Shown here: one piece after another, positions 26,079 through 37,610 of the stretch
How the letters are laid out: each line of letters opens with the position of its first letter
How positions within the stretch are numbered: position 1 is the stretch's first letter
Assembly (NCBI GenBank): GCA_019634955.1
Contig: JAHCAK010000016.1
Location: forward strand, 1 to 64,000
Reading direction: 5' to 3'
DNA: 64,000 nucleotides
Origin: Burkholderiales bacterium
GTDB taxonomy: Bacteria > Pseudomonadota > Gammaproteobacteria > Burkholderiales > Usitatibacteraceae
Position numbers and translations under genes: made by a program
The notes under the pieces: model-generated
What the model was told of the DNA's origin: nothing
The model's database searches: none
The model's input: the letters and a program-made list of their open reading frames with translations, nothing else

Positions 26079-26107
26079 CTTGACCTCACGGGGCCCCGTC
26101 CCCATGT
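26079..26107 (+). promoter_or_regulatory. sigma-32-type heat-shock promoter of lon
   Basis: CTTGACC (26079-26085) and CCCCATGT (26100-26107), separated by 14 bp, match the sigma-32 consensus CTTGAA-N13-17-CCCCATnT almost exactly. It lies about 30 bases before the lon ATG and separates lon from clpX. Confidence 0.65.
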
Positions 26108-26138
26108 AACATTGTCGAACACCTCCCAGGAAGCTCCC

Positions 26139-28550
<2,412 letters not shown>

Positions 28551-28583
28551 GGACAACCCCGAACCATCGCAAGGGAGCAAGAC

Positions 28584-28856
28584 GTGAACAAGACGGATCT
28601 CATCGAGGCGATCGCCAAGAGCGCCGACATCTCCAAGGCGGCCGCCGGCCGCGCCCTCGAGGGGGCGCTCGCGGCCATCCGCACCTCGCTGCGCAAGGGC
28701 CAGCCCGTGAGCCTGGTGGGCTTCGGCACCTTCCACGTGGGCCGGCGCGCCTCGCGCTCGGGCAGGAACCCCCGCACCGGCGCGCCCATCAAGATCAAGG
28801 CCGCCAAGGTGCCCAAGTTCCGGGCTGGAAAAGCGCTCCGGGATGCATTAAACTAA
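28584..28856 (+). CDS. hupB: DNA-binding protein HU
   Basis: 90 residues, GTG start with AAGGGAG upstream. The flexible-arm signature [20 protein letters not shown] is present with the DNA-intercalating Pro and the terminal [10 protein letters not shown] histone-like dimer that bends DNA. Its position directly after lon is the usual one in proteobacteria. Confidence 0.97.
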   Translation: MNKTDLIEAIAKSADISKAAAGRALEGALAAIRTSLRKGQPVSLVGFGTFHVGRRASRSGRNPRTGAPIKIKAAKVPKFRAGKALRDALN

Positions 28857-28866
28857 TGGGCTTCCC

Positions 28867-28942
28867 GGGTGCTTAGCTCAGTTGGTAGAGCGTCGCCCTT
28901 ACAAGGCGAATGTCGGGGGTTCGAGACCCTCAGCACCCACCA
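28867..28942 (+). tRNA. tRNA-Val (anticodon UAC)
   Basis: 76 bases; acceptor stem GGGTGCT / AGCACCC; anticodon stem TCGCC / GGCGA with loop CTTACAA giving UAC; T-loop GTTCGAGA; encoded CCA. It begins 10 bases after the hupB stop. Confidence 0.97.
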
Positions 28943-28960
28943 GCAGTCGGCAGATTTTCG

Positions 28961-29037
28961 GGAGTGGTAGTTCAGTTGGTTAGAATACCGGCCTGTCACG
29001 CCGGGGGTCGCGGGTTCGAGTCCCGTCCACTCCGCCA
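28961..29037 (+). tRNA. tRNA-Asp (anticodon GUC)
   Basis: 77 bases; acceptor stem GGAGTGG / CCACTCC; anticodon stem CCGGC / GCCGG with loop CTGTCAC giving GUC; T-loop GTTCGAGT; encoded CCA. Probably processed from one transcript with tRNA-Val, 18 bases upstream. Confidence 0.97.
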
Positions 29038-29045
29038 GTCCACCA

Positions 29046-29075
29046 GGGCGAACCCGTGCGGGTTCGCCCTTTTCG
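29046..29075 (+). terminator. Rho-independent terminator after tRNA-Asp
   Basis: Perfect 10-bp stem GGGCGAACCC / GGGTTCGCCC with a GTGC loop (29046-29069), followed by TTTTCGTTT. Confidence 0.88.
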
Positions 29076-29115
29076 TTTGAACGCCCGCCCCGCCGGGCCC
29101 TGAAGGCGCCAGAGC

Positions 29116-31023
29116 ATGCTCGACAAGATTCGCACGTTCGCCCAGTACAGGATCGTCAAGTTCCTCTTCGCGATCTTCCTCATCATCCCCTTCGGGCTCT
29201 TCGGCATCGACTACTACTTCCGCACCCCGCTGGGCGGCGACACGGTCGCCACCGTGGGCGACCTGCGGGTGAGCCAGCAGGATTTCGACACGGCCCTGCG
29301 CCAGCAGCAGGAGACGCTCGCGGCCCAGTTCGGGCGGAACTTCGACCAGTCGATCATGGAGAACCCGGAGCTTCGCCGCTCCGTGCTAGACCGCGTGATC
29401 AACGAGCGCCTCGTCTCGCAGGGCGCGCGGCGCGCGGGCGTGTCCATCGACGACAAGGCGCTCGCCGACCGCATCGCCAACGAGCCCGCCTTCCAGGAGG
29501 ACGGCAAGTTCTCCCGCGAGCGCTACGAGGCCATCGCGCGGGCGCAGGGCTATTCGGTGGTGGGCCTGGACGAGCTGCTGCGCGACGAGATGCGCCTTTC
29601 GCGCTACCGCGACGCGATCGTGCGCACGGCCATCGTGCCGCGAGCGACCCTGGAGGGCTTCATCCGCCTCTCCGAGCAGAGCCGCGAGGTGAGCATGGTG
29701 GCGATCGGGCCGGAGGCGTTCCTGGCCTCCGTGAAGCCCACCGAGGAGCAGCTCAAGGCCTATTACGACGCGCGCGCCAAGGAGTTCGCCGTGCCCGAGC
29801 AGGTGCGCGTGGAGTACGTGGAGCTCTCGCTGGACGCGCTGGCGGCCAGGACCCCGGCCGACCCGGAGGAGGTGAAGAAGTTCTACGAGGCGAACAAGTC
29901 GCGCTTCGTGCAGCGCGAGGAGCGGCGCGCGAGCCACATCCTGCTCACCGTGAAGCCGGACGCCACGGAGGCCGAGAAGAAGGCCGTCGAGGAGAAGGCG
30001 AAGGCGCTCGCGGACGAGGTGCGCAGGAAGCCGGCGTCGTTCGCCGAGGTCGCGAAGAAGCAGTCGCAGGACCCCGGCTCGGCCGTGCAGGGCGGCGACC
30101 TCGGGTTCTTCGCCCGTGGCGCCATGGTGAAGCCCTTCGAGGAGGCCGCCTTCGGCGCGAAGAAGGACGAGATCGTGGGGCCGGTGAAGAGCGACTTCGG
30201 CTGGCACGTGATCCGCGTGACCGACATCCGCCCGGAGAAGGGCAAGAGCCTCGCCGAGGCGACCCCGGAGATCGAGGCGGAGCTGAAGAAGGGCGTCGCC
30301 GCGCGCCGCTACACCGAGGTGGCCGAGGGGCTCACCAACATCGTCTACGAGCAGTCGACGAGCCTCAAGCCCGCGTCGGATGCCTTCGGACTCGCGGTGC
30401 AGCAGTCGGGCTGGATCCCGAAGGGCGGGGCGGCGCCGGGCGTGCTCAACAACCCGAAGCTCCTCGCGGAGATCTTCTCGGACAACGCCATCAAGGCCAA
30501 GCGCAACACCGCGGCCATCGAGGTGGCGCCGAGCGTCATGGTCGCCGCGCGCGTGGTCGAGCACAAGCCGGCCGACCAGCGCCCGTTCGACACCGTGCGC
30601 GCCTCGATCGAGCAGCGCTTCAAGCGCGAGGAAGCCGTGAAGCTCGCGGTGGCCGACGGCGAGACGAAGCTCAAGGCCGTGATCGAGGGCAAGGACGCCG
30701 GCCTCAAGTGGCCCGCGCCGCTCGCCGTGAGCCGCCAGAAGCCCGGCGGGCTGCCGCCGCAGGTGCTGGACAAGGTCTTCCGCGCCGACGCGAAGCAGCT
30801 GCCCGCGGTCGTGGGCGTCGCGACGCCCATGGGCTACTCGCTCGTGAAGGTCACCAAGGTGATCGAGGTCGACAAGATCGACGACGACAAGCGCAAGGCG
30901 CTGGCCGAGCAGCTCAAGCAGACCCTGGCGCTCGCCGAGCTGGAGAGCACCCTCGCCACCCTCCGTGGCCGCGTGGGCGTGCAGGTCTCCAAGGAAGCCT
31001 TCGACCGCAAGCCCACTCCGTAG
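29116..31023 (+). CDS. ppiD: periplasmic folding chaperone PpiD (SurA-N / parvulin)
   Basis: 635 residues. It begins MLDKIRTFAQYRIVKFLFAIFLIIPF, a short cytoplasmic end then a single N-terminal membrane anchor (about 14-35), followed by a SurA-N-like chaperone region. A parvulin domain is at about 268-365 (ASHILLTVKPDA, GSAVQGGDLGFFARGAMVKPFEEAAF, FGWHVIRV). It assists outer-membrane and secreted protein folding near the translocon. The TAG stop is the first three bases of a repeat element. Confidence 0.94.
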   Translation: MLDKIRTFAQYRIVKFLFAIFLIIPFGLFGIDYYFRTPLGGDTVATVGDLRVSQQDFDTALRQQQETLAAQFGRNFDQSIMENPELRRSVLDRVINERLVSQGARRAGVSIDDKALADRIANEPAFQEDGKFSRERYEAIARAQGYSVVGLDELLRDEMRLSRYRDAIVRTAIVPRATLEGFIRLSEQSREVSMVAIGPEAFLASVKPTEEQLKAYYDARAKEFAVPEQVRVEYVELSLDALAARTPADPEEVKKFYEANKSRFVQREERRASHILLTVKPDATEAEKKAVEEKAKALADEVRRKPASFAEVAKKQSQDPGSAVQGGDLGFFARGAMVKPFEEAAFGAKKDEIVGPVKSDFGWHVIRVTDIRPEKGKSLAEATPEIEAELKKGVAARRYTEVAEGLTNIVYEQSTSLKPASDAFGLAVQQSGWIPKGGAAPGVLNNPKLLAEIFSDNAIKAKRNTAAIEVAPSVMVAARVVEHKPADQRPFDTVRASIEQRFKREEAVKLAVADGETKLKAVIEGKDAGLKWPAPLAVSRQKPGGLPPQVLDKVFRADAKQLPAVVGVATPMGYSLVKVTKVIEVDKIDDDKRKALAEQLKQTLALAELESTLATLRGRVGVQVSKEAFDRKPTP

Positions 31024-31079
31024 GGACACCCATTGGGGACGGTTCGTCAGAACCGTCCCCGAAACCTGTCCCTTTTCTA
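31021..31079. repeat. GGGGACGGTTC palindromic repeat between convergent ppiD and fabI
   Basis: The element begins with TAGGGACACC (the TAG being the ppiD stop), continues with TTGGGGACGGTTCGTCAGAA and its arm AACCGTCCCC, and ends in an outer arm CCTGTCCC and TTTTCTA, whose complement TAG is the fabI stop. Same family as 3095-3136. Both convergent genes take their stop codon from the element. Confidence 0.88.
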
Positions 31080-31874
31080 CTCCTCGCCGGCGAGGCCGGC
31101 GGTGGTGGTGGAGAAGCCGGAATCGACGTAGGTCACCTCGCCGGTGATGCCGCTCGCGAGGTCGGAGAGGAAGAAGGCCGCGGCGTTGCCGACCTCCTCG
31201 GTGGTCACGTTGCGGCGCAGCGGCGCGTTCTTCTCGACGAAGCGGAAGATCTTGCCGAAGTCGCCGATGCCGGCCGCCGCCAGCGTCTTGATGGGCCCCG
31301 CCGAGATGGCGTTCACGCGGATCCCCTGCGGCCCCAGGCCCATGGCGAGGTAGCGCACGCAGGCCTCCAGGCTCGCCTTGGCGAGCCCCATCACGTTGTA
31401 GTGCGGGATGGAACGCACCGCCCCGAGGTAGGAGAGGGTCACGATGGAACCGCCGCCGCGCGCAGCCATGGCCGGGGCCGCGCCCTTGGCGAGCGCCGCC
31501 AGGCTGTAGCTGGAGATATCGTGCGCGATGCGGAAGGCCTCGCGGGTGACGCTCTCGTGGAACTCGGCCTTGAGCGCCTCGCGCGGGGCGAAGGCGATGG
31601 CGTGCAGCAGGCCGTCGAAGCCCTCCGGCCAGTGCTTCGCGAGGGAAGCGAAGAGCGCGTCGATCTGCGCGTCATCGGCCACGTCGCAGGGGTAGAGGGG
31701 CGCGGCGCCGAATTCCGCCGCCAGGCCCGCCACGCGCTCGCGGATGCCCTCGCCCTGGTAGGTGAAGGCGAGCTCCGCGCCCTCGCGCGCCGCCGCCCTG
31801 GCCACGCCGTAGGCGATGGACCGGTTGGAGAGCATCCCGGTGACCAGGATGCGCTTGCCCTGCAGGAACCCCAT
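31077..31874 (-). CDS. fabI: enoyl-[acyl-carrier-protein] reductase (NADH)
   Basis: 265 residues. It begins [23 protein letters not shown], the FabI cofactor-binding start. The FabI-type catalytic Y-x6-K is YNVMGLAK after [11 protein letters not shown], and [12 protein letters not shown] is the substrate loop. It catalyses the last step of each fatty-acid elongation cycle and is the target class of triclosan and isoniazid-type inhibitors. Monocistronic, convergent with ppiD. Confidence 0.97.
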   Translation of the reverse strand: MGFLQGKRILVTGMLSNRSIAYGVARAAAREGAELAFTYQGEGIRERVAGLAAEFGAAPLYPCDVADDAQIDALFASLAKHWPEGFDGLLHAIAFAPREALKAEFHESVTREAFRIAHDISSYSLAALAKGAAPAMAARGGGSIVTLSYLGAVRSIPHYNVMGLAKASLEACVRYLAMGLGPQGIRVNAISAGPIKTLAAAGIGDFGKIFRFVEKNAPLRRNVTTEEVGNAAAFFLSDLASGITGEVTYVDSGFSTTTAGLAGEE

Positions 31875-31987
31875 CGGCGACGCCCTTTCCAATAGAATTG
31901 CGGCAATTTTCGGCCGCGTCCGGGGTCGAATTCTACCCTGTTCCCGGTCCCGCTCCCCCGAAGCCCCACGCCGGAGGTCCCCTGCCC

Positions 31988-33805
31988 ATGAAGCTCGCGA
32001 GCCTTCTCGCACCCCTTGCCGCGGCATTGCTCCTCGCAATGCCCGCCGCCCACGCCGCAGGCGGCAAGGTGTTCCGCTACGCCTTCGAGATCGCCGAGAC
32101 GGGCTTCGACCCGGTGGAGATCTCCGACCTCTACTCCTCCAACGTCATCGCCAACATCTTCGACCCGCCGCTCACCTACGACTACCTGGCCCGGCCCATC
32201 AAGCTCATCCCCAACACGCTCGCGGCGATGCCCGAAGTGACGGAGAACGGCACCCTTTACACGATGCGCGTGCGGCCGGGCATCTACTTCGCCGACGACG
32301 AGGCGTTCAAGGGGGCGAAGCGCGAGCTCACCGCCCACGACTACGTCTACTCGATCAAGCGCCACTTCGACCCGCGCAAGCGCTCGCCCAACCTCTACCA
32401 GTTCGAGGGCCAGATGGTCGGCATGGACGAGGTCCTGGCCGATGCGCGCAAGAACAACCGCATGGACTACGAGCGCGTGGCCGAGGGCCTGCGCGCGCTG
32501 GACCGCTACACCTTCCAGATCCGCCTCAAGCAGCCCAACTACAACTTCCTCTACTACCTCGCCTACTGCAACCTCACCTGCGCCGTGGCGCGCGAGGTCG
32601 TCGAGCACTACGGCGACCGCACCGCCGAGCACCCGGTGGGCACGGGCCCCTTCCGGCTCGCGTTCTGGAAGCGCTCCTCGAAGATGGTCTTCGAGCCCAA
32701 CCCCAACTACCGCGAGGACCTGTTCGACGGAACGCCCCCGGCCGACGACGCGGCGGGGCAGTTCATCCTCTCGCGCCTCAAGGGCAAGCGCCTGCCGCTG
32801 GTGGACAAGGTCGAGGTCTACGTGATCGAGGAGCCGCAGCCGCGCTGGCTCGCCTTCCTCAACAACGAGCTCGATTTCCTCGAGCGCGTGCCCAACGAGT
32901 TCGCCAACGTCGCCACGCCCAACAACGAGCTCGCGCCCAACCTGCGCAAGCGCGGCGTGCGCATGGAGCGCACCGCCGGCATGGAGCTCACCTACTCGTA
33001 CTTCGGGATGAAGGACCCCGTGGTGGGCGGCTACGAGCCGGAGAAGGTGGCGCTTCGCCGCGCCATCGTGCTGGGCCAGGACGTGGGCGCGGAGGTCCGC
33101 ATCGCGAGGAAGAACCAGGCGATCACCGCGCACAGCCCCATCGGCCCCGGCGCGCTGGGCTACGATCCCGACTTCCGGTCGACCGCCACGGAATACGACC
33201 CGGCCAAGTCCAAGGCGCTGCTCGACATGTACGGGTACGTGGACTGCAACGGCGACGGCTGGCGGGACCTGCCGCGCAAGTCGGCCGCGGACGAGTGCAA
33301 GCCCTTCACCATCGAGTACGCCTCGGCGCCCTCGGCCCAGCAGAAGCCGCTGGACGAGAACTGGAAGAAGAACATGGACGCCATCGGCATCAACATGGCC
33401 TTCAAGAAGGCGAAGTGGCCCGACCTCCTCAAGGAATCGAAGGCCGGCAAGCTGCAGATGTGGGGCCTGGGCTGGAGTGCGGCCATCCCCGACGCCGACG
33501 CCTTCTTCGTGATGCTCTACGGCCCCAACGGCGGGCAGGCCAACCACTCGCGCTTCGACCGGCCGGAGTTCAACCGCCTCTACGAGGAGGCCAAGCGCCT
33601 GCCCGACGGGCCGGAGCGAAACGCAATCTACCGCGAGATGAACCGTCTCTTCCTCGTCTACGCGCCGTGGCGCCTGGGCGTGCACCGCATCTACACCGAC
33701 CTCTCGCAGCCCTGGACCATCGGCTTCCGGCGCCACCCGGTGATGCGCGGCTTCTGGAAGTACGTCGACATCGACCAGCCGGTGCTCGCGCAGGCGAGCC
33801 GCTGA
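31988..33805 (+). CDS. ABC transporter substrate-binding protein, family 5 (first of three)
   Basis: 605 residues from the ATG at 31988, with a signal peptide cleaved after about residue 24 (AAHA-A). Family 5 features are the [20 protein letters not shown] start of the lobe, [20 protein letters not shown] and the repeated [11 protein letters not shown] motif. Such proteins deliver peptides or similar solutes to an Opp/Dpp-type importer in the inner membrane. It is nearly tandem with two paralogues of similar length and shares motifs with both. [15 protein letters not shown] segment resembles a calcium-binding DxNxDG loop. Confidence 0.9.
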   Translation: MKLASLLAPLAAALLLAMPAAHAAGGKVFRYAFEIAETGFDPVEISDLYSSNVIANIFDPPLTYDYLARPIKLIPNTLAAMPEVTENGTLYTMRVRPGIYFADDEAFKGAKRELTAHDYVYSIKRHFDPRKRSPNLYQFEGQMVGMDEVLADARKNNRMDYERVAEGLRALDRYTFQIRLKQPNYNFLYYLAYCNLTCAVAREVVEHYGDRTAEHPVGTGPFRLAFWKRSSKMVFEPNPNYREDLFDGTPPADDAAGQFILSRLKGKRLPLVDKVEVYVIEEPQPRWLAFLNNELDFLERVPNEFANVATPNNELAPNLRKRGVRMERTAGMELTYSYFGMKDPVVGGYEPEKVALRRAIVLGQDVGAEVRIARKNQAITAHSPIGPGALGYDPDFRSTATEYDPAKSKALLDMYGYVDCNGDGWRDLPRKSAADECKPFTIEYASAPSAQQKPLDENWKKNMDAIGINMAFKKAKWPDLLKESKAGKLQMWGLGWSAAIPDADAFFVMLYGPNGGQANHSRFDRPEFNRLYEEAKRLPDGPERNAIYREMNRLFLVYAPWRLGVHRIYTDLSQPWTIGFRRHPVMRGFWKYVDIDQPVLAQASR

Positions 33806-33807
33806 CG

Positions 33808-35604
33808 ATGGGCCTCGCGCGACTGCCGGTTCGCCTCGCGACGGGCCTCGCCGCGGCGGCGTTCGCGCTCGGGGCTGCGGCCGACACGCAGAAGGTGCTG
33901 CGGGTGCCCTTCATCATCGCCGAGACCAACTTCGACCCGGCGTTCGCCTCCGACACCTACTCCAACACGGTGATCGACGAGATCCTCGAGGCGCCGCTCA
34001 CCTACGACATGCTGGCGCGCCCGTACAAGCTGCGCCTGCAGACGGCGGCGGAGATGCCGGAGGTCACCGAGGGCGGGCGCGTCTACACGGTGCGGCTGAA
34101 GAAGGGCATCTTCTTCGCCGACGACCCCGCCTTCGCCGGCGTGAAGCGCGAGCTGCACGCGCGCGACTACGAGTTCGCCGTGAAGCGCCTCATCGACCCG
34201 AAGATCGCCTCGCCCAACGCGTGGCTCGTGGAGGGGCGGATCGAGGGCATCGACGCGGCCGCGGCCGAGGCAAAGAAGGCCGGGCGGCTGGACTACGACA
34301 AGCCCATCCCGGGGATCCAGGTGCTGGATGCGCACACGATCCGCTTCCGGCTTGCCAAGCCCGACTACAACTTCCTCTACATCCTCGCCATGAACACGCT
34401 GGGCGCGCAGGCCCGCGAGGTGGTGGAGCACTACGGCACCGACATCGGGGCGCACCCGGTGGGCACGGGGCCCTTCGTGCTGAAGGAGTGGCGGCGGTCC
34501 TCGCGCATCGTGCTGGAGAGGAACCCGAACTACCGCGAGGAGTACTTCGAGGCCGATCCCCCGGCCGACGACCCCGTCTCGCAGCGCCTGTACCGCGAGA
34601 TGAAGGGCAAGCGCATCCCGCAGCTCGACCGCGTGGAGATCTACGTGATCGAGGAGAGCCAGCCGCGCTGGCTCGCCTTCCTCAACGGCGAGCTCGACTG
34701 GGTGAACCTGCCCTACGAGTTCAAGAGCATGGCGATCCCCGAGGGCCGGCCCGCGCCGTGGCTCGCGAAGAAGGGGGTGAAGTACATCCCCTCGGTGGAC
34801 CTCGACCTCACCTACATGTACTGGAACATGAAGGACCCGGTGTGGGGCGGCTACACGCCGGACCGCATCGCCCTGCGGCGGGCGATCTCGCTTTCCTACG
34901 ACATCGGCGAGGAGATCTTCCTCGTGCGCAACGGCACGGCGATGGAGGCGAGGACGGCGCTGCCGCCCGGGGTGCTGGGCCACGACCCGGACTTCACCAC
35001 GGGGCCCACGCACGACGTCGCGCGCGCGAAGGCGCTGCTGGACATGTACGGCTACGTGGACCGCGACGGCGACGGCTGGCGCGACCGCCCGGACGGCGGG
35101 CCGCTCGTCTTCCACTACGCCACGGCCCCCTCGCAGCTCGACCGCCTCTTCACCCAGCTCTGGATGAAGGCCACGCAGTCGATCGGGGTGCGCATGGAAG
35201 TGGAGGTCGCCAAGTGGCCGGACCTGCGCAAGAAGAGCAAGCTGGGGCAGCTCTCCAACTGGCACCTCGCCTGGAACGCGGATTTCCCGGACGGAGAGAA
35301 CTTCTACCAGCTGCTCTACGGGCCCAACTGCGGGTCGTCGAACGACGGTTGCTTCCAGCTGGAGGCCTTCGACCGGCTCTACGACCAGGCCGCCGCCGTG
35401 CCGCCGGGGCCGGAGCGGGTGGCCATCTACCGGGAAATGGCGCGGGTCGTCGCCGTCTACGCCCCGTGGAAGACCTTCGTCCACCGCATGCGCAACCAGC
35501 TCATCCAGCCGTGGGTGCTGGGCTGGCGCAAGCACCAGTTCATCCACGACGCCTACCGCTACGTGGACATCGACCTCGACCTGCGCGCCCGCTACCTCCG
35601 CTGA
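33808..35604 (+). CDS. ABC transporter substrate-binding protein, family 5 (second of three)
   Basis: 598 residues, with the ATG two bases after the first gene's stop. Signal peptide to about residue 25. Shares the lobe-I start (IIAETNFDPAFASDTYSN), [33 protein letters not shown] and MYGYVDRDGDGWRD with its neighbours. The near-zero spacing to gene one means co-translation. The stop is followed by a GGGGACTGTCCCC repeat cluster, which separates it from the third paralogue. Confidence 0.9.
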   Translation: MGLARLPVRLATGLAAAAFALGAAADTQKVLRVPFIIAETNFDPAFASDTYSNTVIDEILEAPLTYDMLARPYKLRLQTAAEMPEVTEGGRVYTVRLKKGIFFADDPAFAGVKRELHARDYEFAVKRLIDPKIASPNAWLVEGRIEGIDAAAAEAKKAGRLDYDKPIPGIQVLDAHTIRFRLAKPDYNFLYILAMNTLGAQAREVVEHYGTDIGAHPVGTGPFVLKEWRRSSRIVLERNPNYREEYFEADPPADDPVSQRLYREMKGKRIPQLDRVEIYVIEESQPRWLAFLNGELDWVNLPYEFKSMAIPEGRPAPWLAKKGVKYIPSVDLDLTYMYWNMKDPVWGGYTPDRIALRRAISLSYDIGEEIFLVRNGTAMEARTALPPGVLGHDPDFTTGPTHDVARAKALLDMYGYVDRDGDGWRDRPDGGPLVFHYATAPSQLDRLFTQLWMKATQSIGVRMEVEVAKWPDLRKKSKLGQLSNWHLAWNADFPDGENFYQLLYGPNCGSSNDGCFQLEAFDRLYDQAAAVPPGPERVAIYREMARVVAVYAPWKTFVHRMRNQLIQPWVLGWRKHQFIHDAYRYVDIDLDLRARYLR

Positions 35605-35700
35605 TCGGGGACTGTCCCCGCTTTTGGGGACTGTCCCCGATCAGCGGTCCCCGATCTGACCCATGGGGGACAGTCCCCAAAATCGGGGACAGTCCCCCAT
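35605..35700. repeat. GGGGACTGTCCCC-type palindromic repeat cluster inside the transporter locus
   Basis: Starts directly after the TGA of the second substrate-binding gene (TGATCGGGGACTG) and contains about six alternating GGGGACTGTCCCC / GGGGACAGTCCCC units with CGATC or CCATGGG joints. It splits the three-gene array and carries or precedes a new -10 element for the third gene. Confidence 0.88.
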
Positions 35701-35722
35701 GGGTCAGCACCGGTTTCTCCTC

Positions 35723-35728
35723 TATAAT
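35723..35728 (+). promoter_or_regulatory. -10 element before the third substrate-binding gene
   Basis: Consensus TATAAT just downstream of the repeat cluster and 31 bases before the TTG start. The -35 region (TGGGTC at the correct distance) is weak and overlaps the repeat edge. Confidence 0.5.
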
Positions 35729-35758
35729 CCGCGATTTGCCCGTGCCCGGAGCCCCGGT

Positions 35759-37567
35759 TTGAAGCATGCCCTGACCCTCGCCGCAGCCTGCCTCGCCTGC
35801 GCCCTCGCGGCGGCCGGGCCGGCCATGGGGTCGGTGGAGCCCAAGGTGGTGCGGATGGCGTTCCGGACGGCGGAGGCGGGCTTCGACCCGCAGCGCATCT
35901 TCGACCGCTACTCGGTCGGGGTGTGCGAGAACCTCTTCGAGCCGCTGCTCACCTACGATTACCTCGCGCGCCCCGTTCGCCTGGTGCCGCTCACGGCCGA
36001 GGCGGTGCCGCAGCCGGAGGAGGGCGGCACGCGCTACACCTTCCGCATCCGCCCCGGCATCCTCTTCGCCGACGACCCGGCCTTCAAGGGGCAGAAGCGC
36101 GAGCTGGTCGCGAAGGACATCGAGTATTCCATCAAGCGCTTCCGCGACCCGCGCAACGCGAGCCCCTACGAGTGGCTCTTCGAGCACAAGGTCCTCGGCC
36201 TGGACGAGTTCGCGGCCGCGGCGAAGAAGGCGGGGCGCCCGGATTACGACGCGAAGGTCGCGGGGCTCGAGGTGCGCGACCGCTACACCATCAGCATCAA
36301 GCTCACCGAGCCGGACTTCAACTTCCTCTACGTCCTCGCCATGCCCAACGTGGTCCCCGTGGCGCGCGAGGTGATCGAGGCGTACGGCGAGGACACGATG
36401 GCCCACCCGGTGGGCACCGGGCCCTTCGTGCTCAAGGAGTGGGTGCGCCGCTCCAAGATCGTGCTGGAGCGCAACCCCAACCACCGCGGCTACGAGCTGG
36501 ACCCGCGCTGGGCCGACCCCGCCGACGAGTTCGACCGCGCCGCCGTCGACGCCCTGCGCGGCAAGCGGCTGCCGCTCGTCGACCGCGTGGAGATCTACCC
36601 CATCGAGGAGGAGCAGCCGCGCTTCCTCGCCTTCGTGAACCGCGAGCACGACCTCCTCGACGAGACGCCCTCGGACTTCATCGAGCAGGTCCTGCCCAAC
36701 GGCCGGCTCGCGCCCTCGCTCGCGCGGCAGGGCGTGGCGGTGTTCCGCGAGGAGGCCCCGGAGATCACCTACGACGTCTTCAACGTCGAGGACGCGGTGG
36801 TGGGCGGCTACGGGCCGGAGAAGGTGGCGCTGCGCCGCGCGCTGGTGCTCGCCCACGACCGCGGGCAGGAGATCTTCATCGTGCGCAAGGGCCAGGCCAT
36901 GGCCGCCCAGAGCCCCCTGCCGCCGGGCATCGTGGGCTACGACCCCGCCTTCCGCACCACGCAGCAGGATCACGACCCGGCACGGGCCAAGGCGCTCCTC
37001 GACCTCTACGGGTACGTCGACCGCAACGGCGACGGCTGGCGGGACCAGCCGGACGGTCGGCCCCTCGCGATCGAGTACAAGTACAACGCCGGCAGCCAGT
37101 CCAACCGCCAGCTCGCCGAGCTGTGGGTGAAGTCCGCGGCGGCCATCGGCGTGCGCATGGAGGCGGCGGCGGTGCAGTTCATCGACCTGCTCAACGACAA
37201 GCGCGTCGGCAAGTTCCAGATGGCGGGCTCGGCCTGGACGGCGGACTACCCCGACGCCCAGAACTTCCTGCAGCTCCTCTACGGGCCCAACACCGGGCAG
37301 TCCAACGAGGCCCGCTTCCGCCTCGACGCCTTCGACCGCCTCTACCGGCAGTCGGTCGCCGTGCCCGACGGCCCGGCGCGCAACGCCCTGTACCACGAGA
37401 TGAACCGCCTCATCCTCGCCTACGCGCCCTGGCGCCTGGGCGTGCACCGCGTCTTCAACCACCTGCAGTACCCGTGGGTGAAGGGCTACAAGAAGCACCC
37501 GATCCTCTACACCAACTTCAAGTACCTCGACGTCGACGTCGCCGCCCGCAAGGCGGCGGCGAGATGA
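35759..37567 (+). CDS. ABC transporter substrate-binding protein, family 5 (third of three)
   Basis: 602 residues from the TTG at 35759-35761, chosen because it begins the signal peptide (LKHALTLAAACLACALAAAGPAMG) and lies 31 bases after a TATAAT; upstream ATG codons fall in the repeat. It shares [40 protein letters not shown] and LYGYVDRNGDGWRD with its two neighbours. The permease gene follows 43 bases later, so this copy may be the principal partner of the channel. Substrate unknown; likely oligopeptides. Confidence 0.88.
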   Translation: MKHALTLAAACLACALAAAGPAMGSVEPKVVRMAFRTAEAGFDPQRIFDRYSVGVCENLFEPLLTYDYLARPVRLVPLTAEAVPQPEEGGTRYTFRIRPGILFADDPAFKGQKRELVAKDIEYSIKRFRDPRNASPYEWLFEHKVLGLDEFAAAAKKAGRPDYDAKVAGLEVRDRYTISIKLTEPDFNFLYVLAMPNVVPVAREVIEAYGEDTMAHPVGTGPFVLKEWVRRSKIVLERNPNHRGYELDPRWADPADEFDRAAVDALRGKRLPLVDRVEIYPIEEEQPRFLAFVNREHDLLDETPSDFIEQVLPNGRLAPSLARQGVAVFREEAPEITYDVFNVEDAVVGGYGPEKVALRRALVLAHDRGQEIFIVRKGQAMAAQSPLPPGIVGYDPAFRTTQQDHDPARAKALLDLYGYVDRNGDGWRDQPDGRPLAIEYKYNAGSQSNRQLAELWVKSAAAIGVRMEAAAVQFIDLLNDKRVGKFQMAGSAWTADYPDAQNFLQLLYGPNTGQSNEARFRLDAFDRLYRQSVAVPDGPARNALYHEMNRLILAYAPWRLGVHRVFNHLQYPWVKGYKKHPILYTNFKYLDVDVAARKAAAR

Positions 37568-37610
37568 CGGCGCTGCCCGGCCCGACCGGGGCCGCAACAG
37601 GAGAAGTGGC

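Noticed and set aside
31439-33736. 765-residue minus-strand frame across fabI and the first binding protein
   Set aside because: Antisense of real genes with no recognisable domains.
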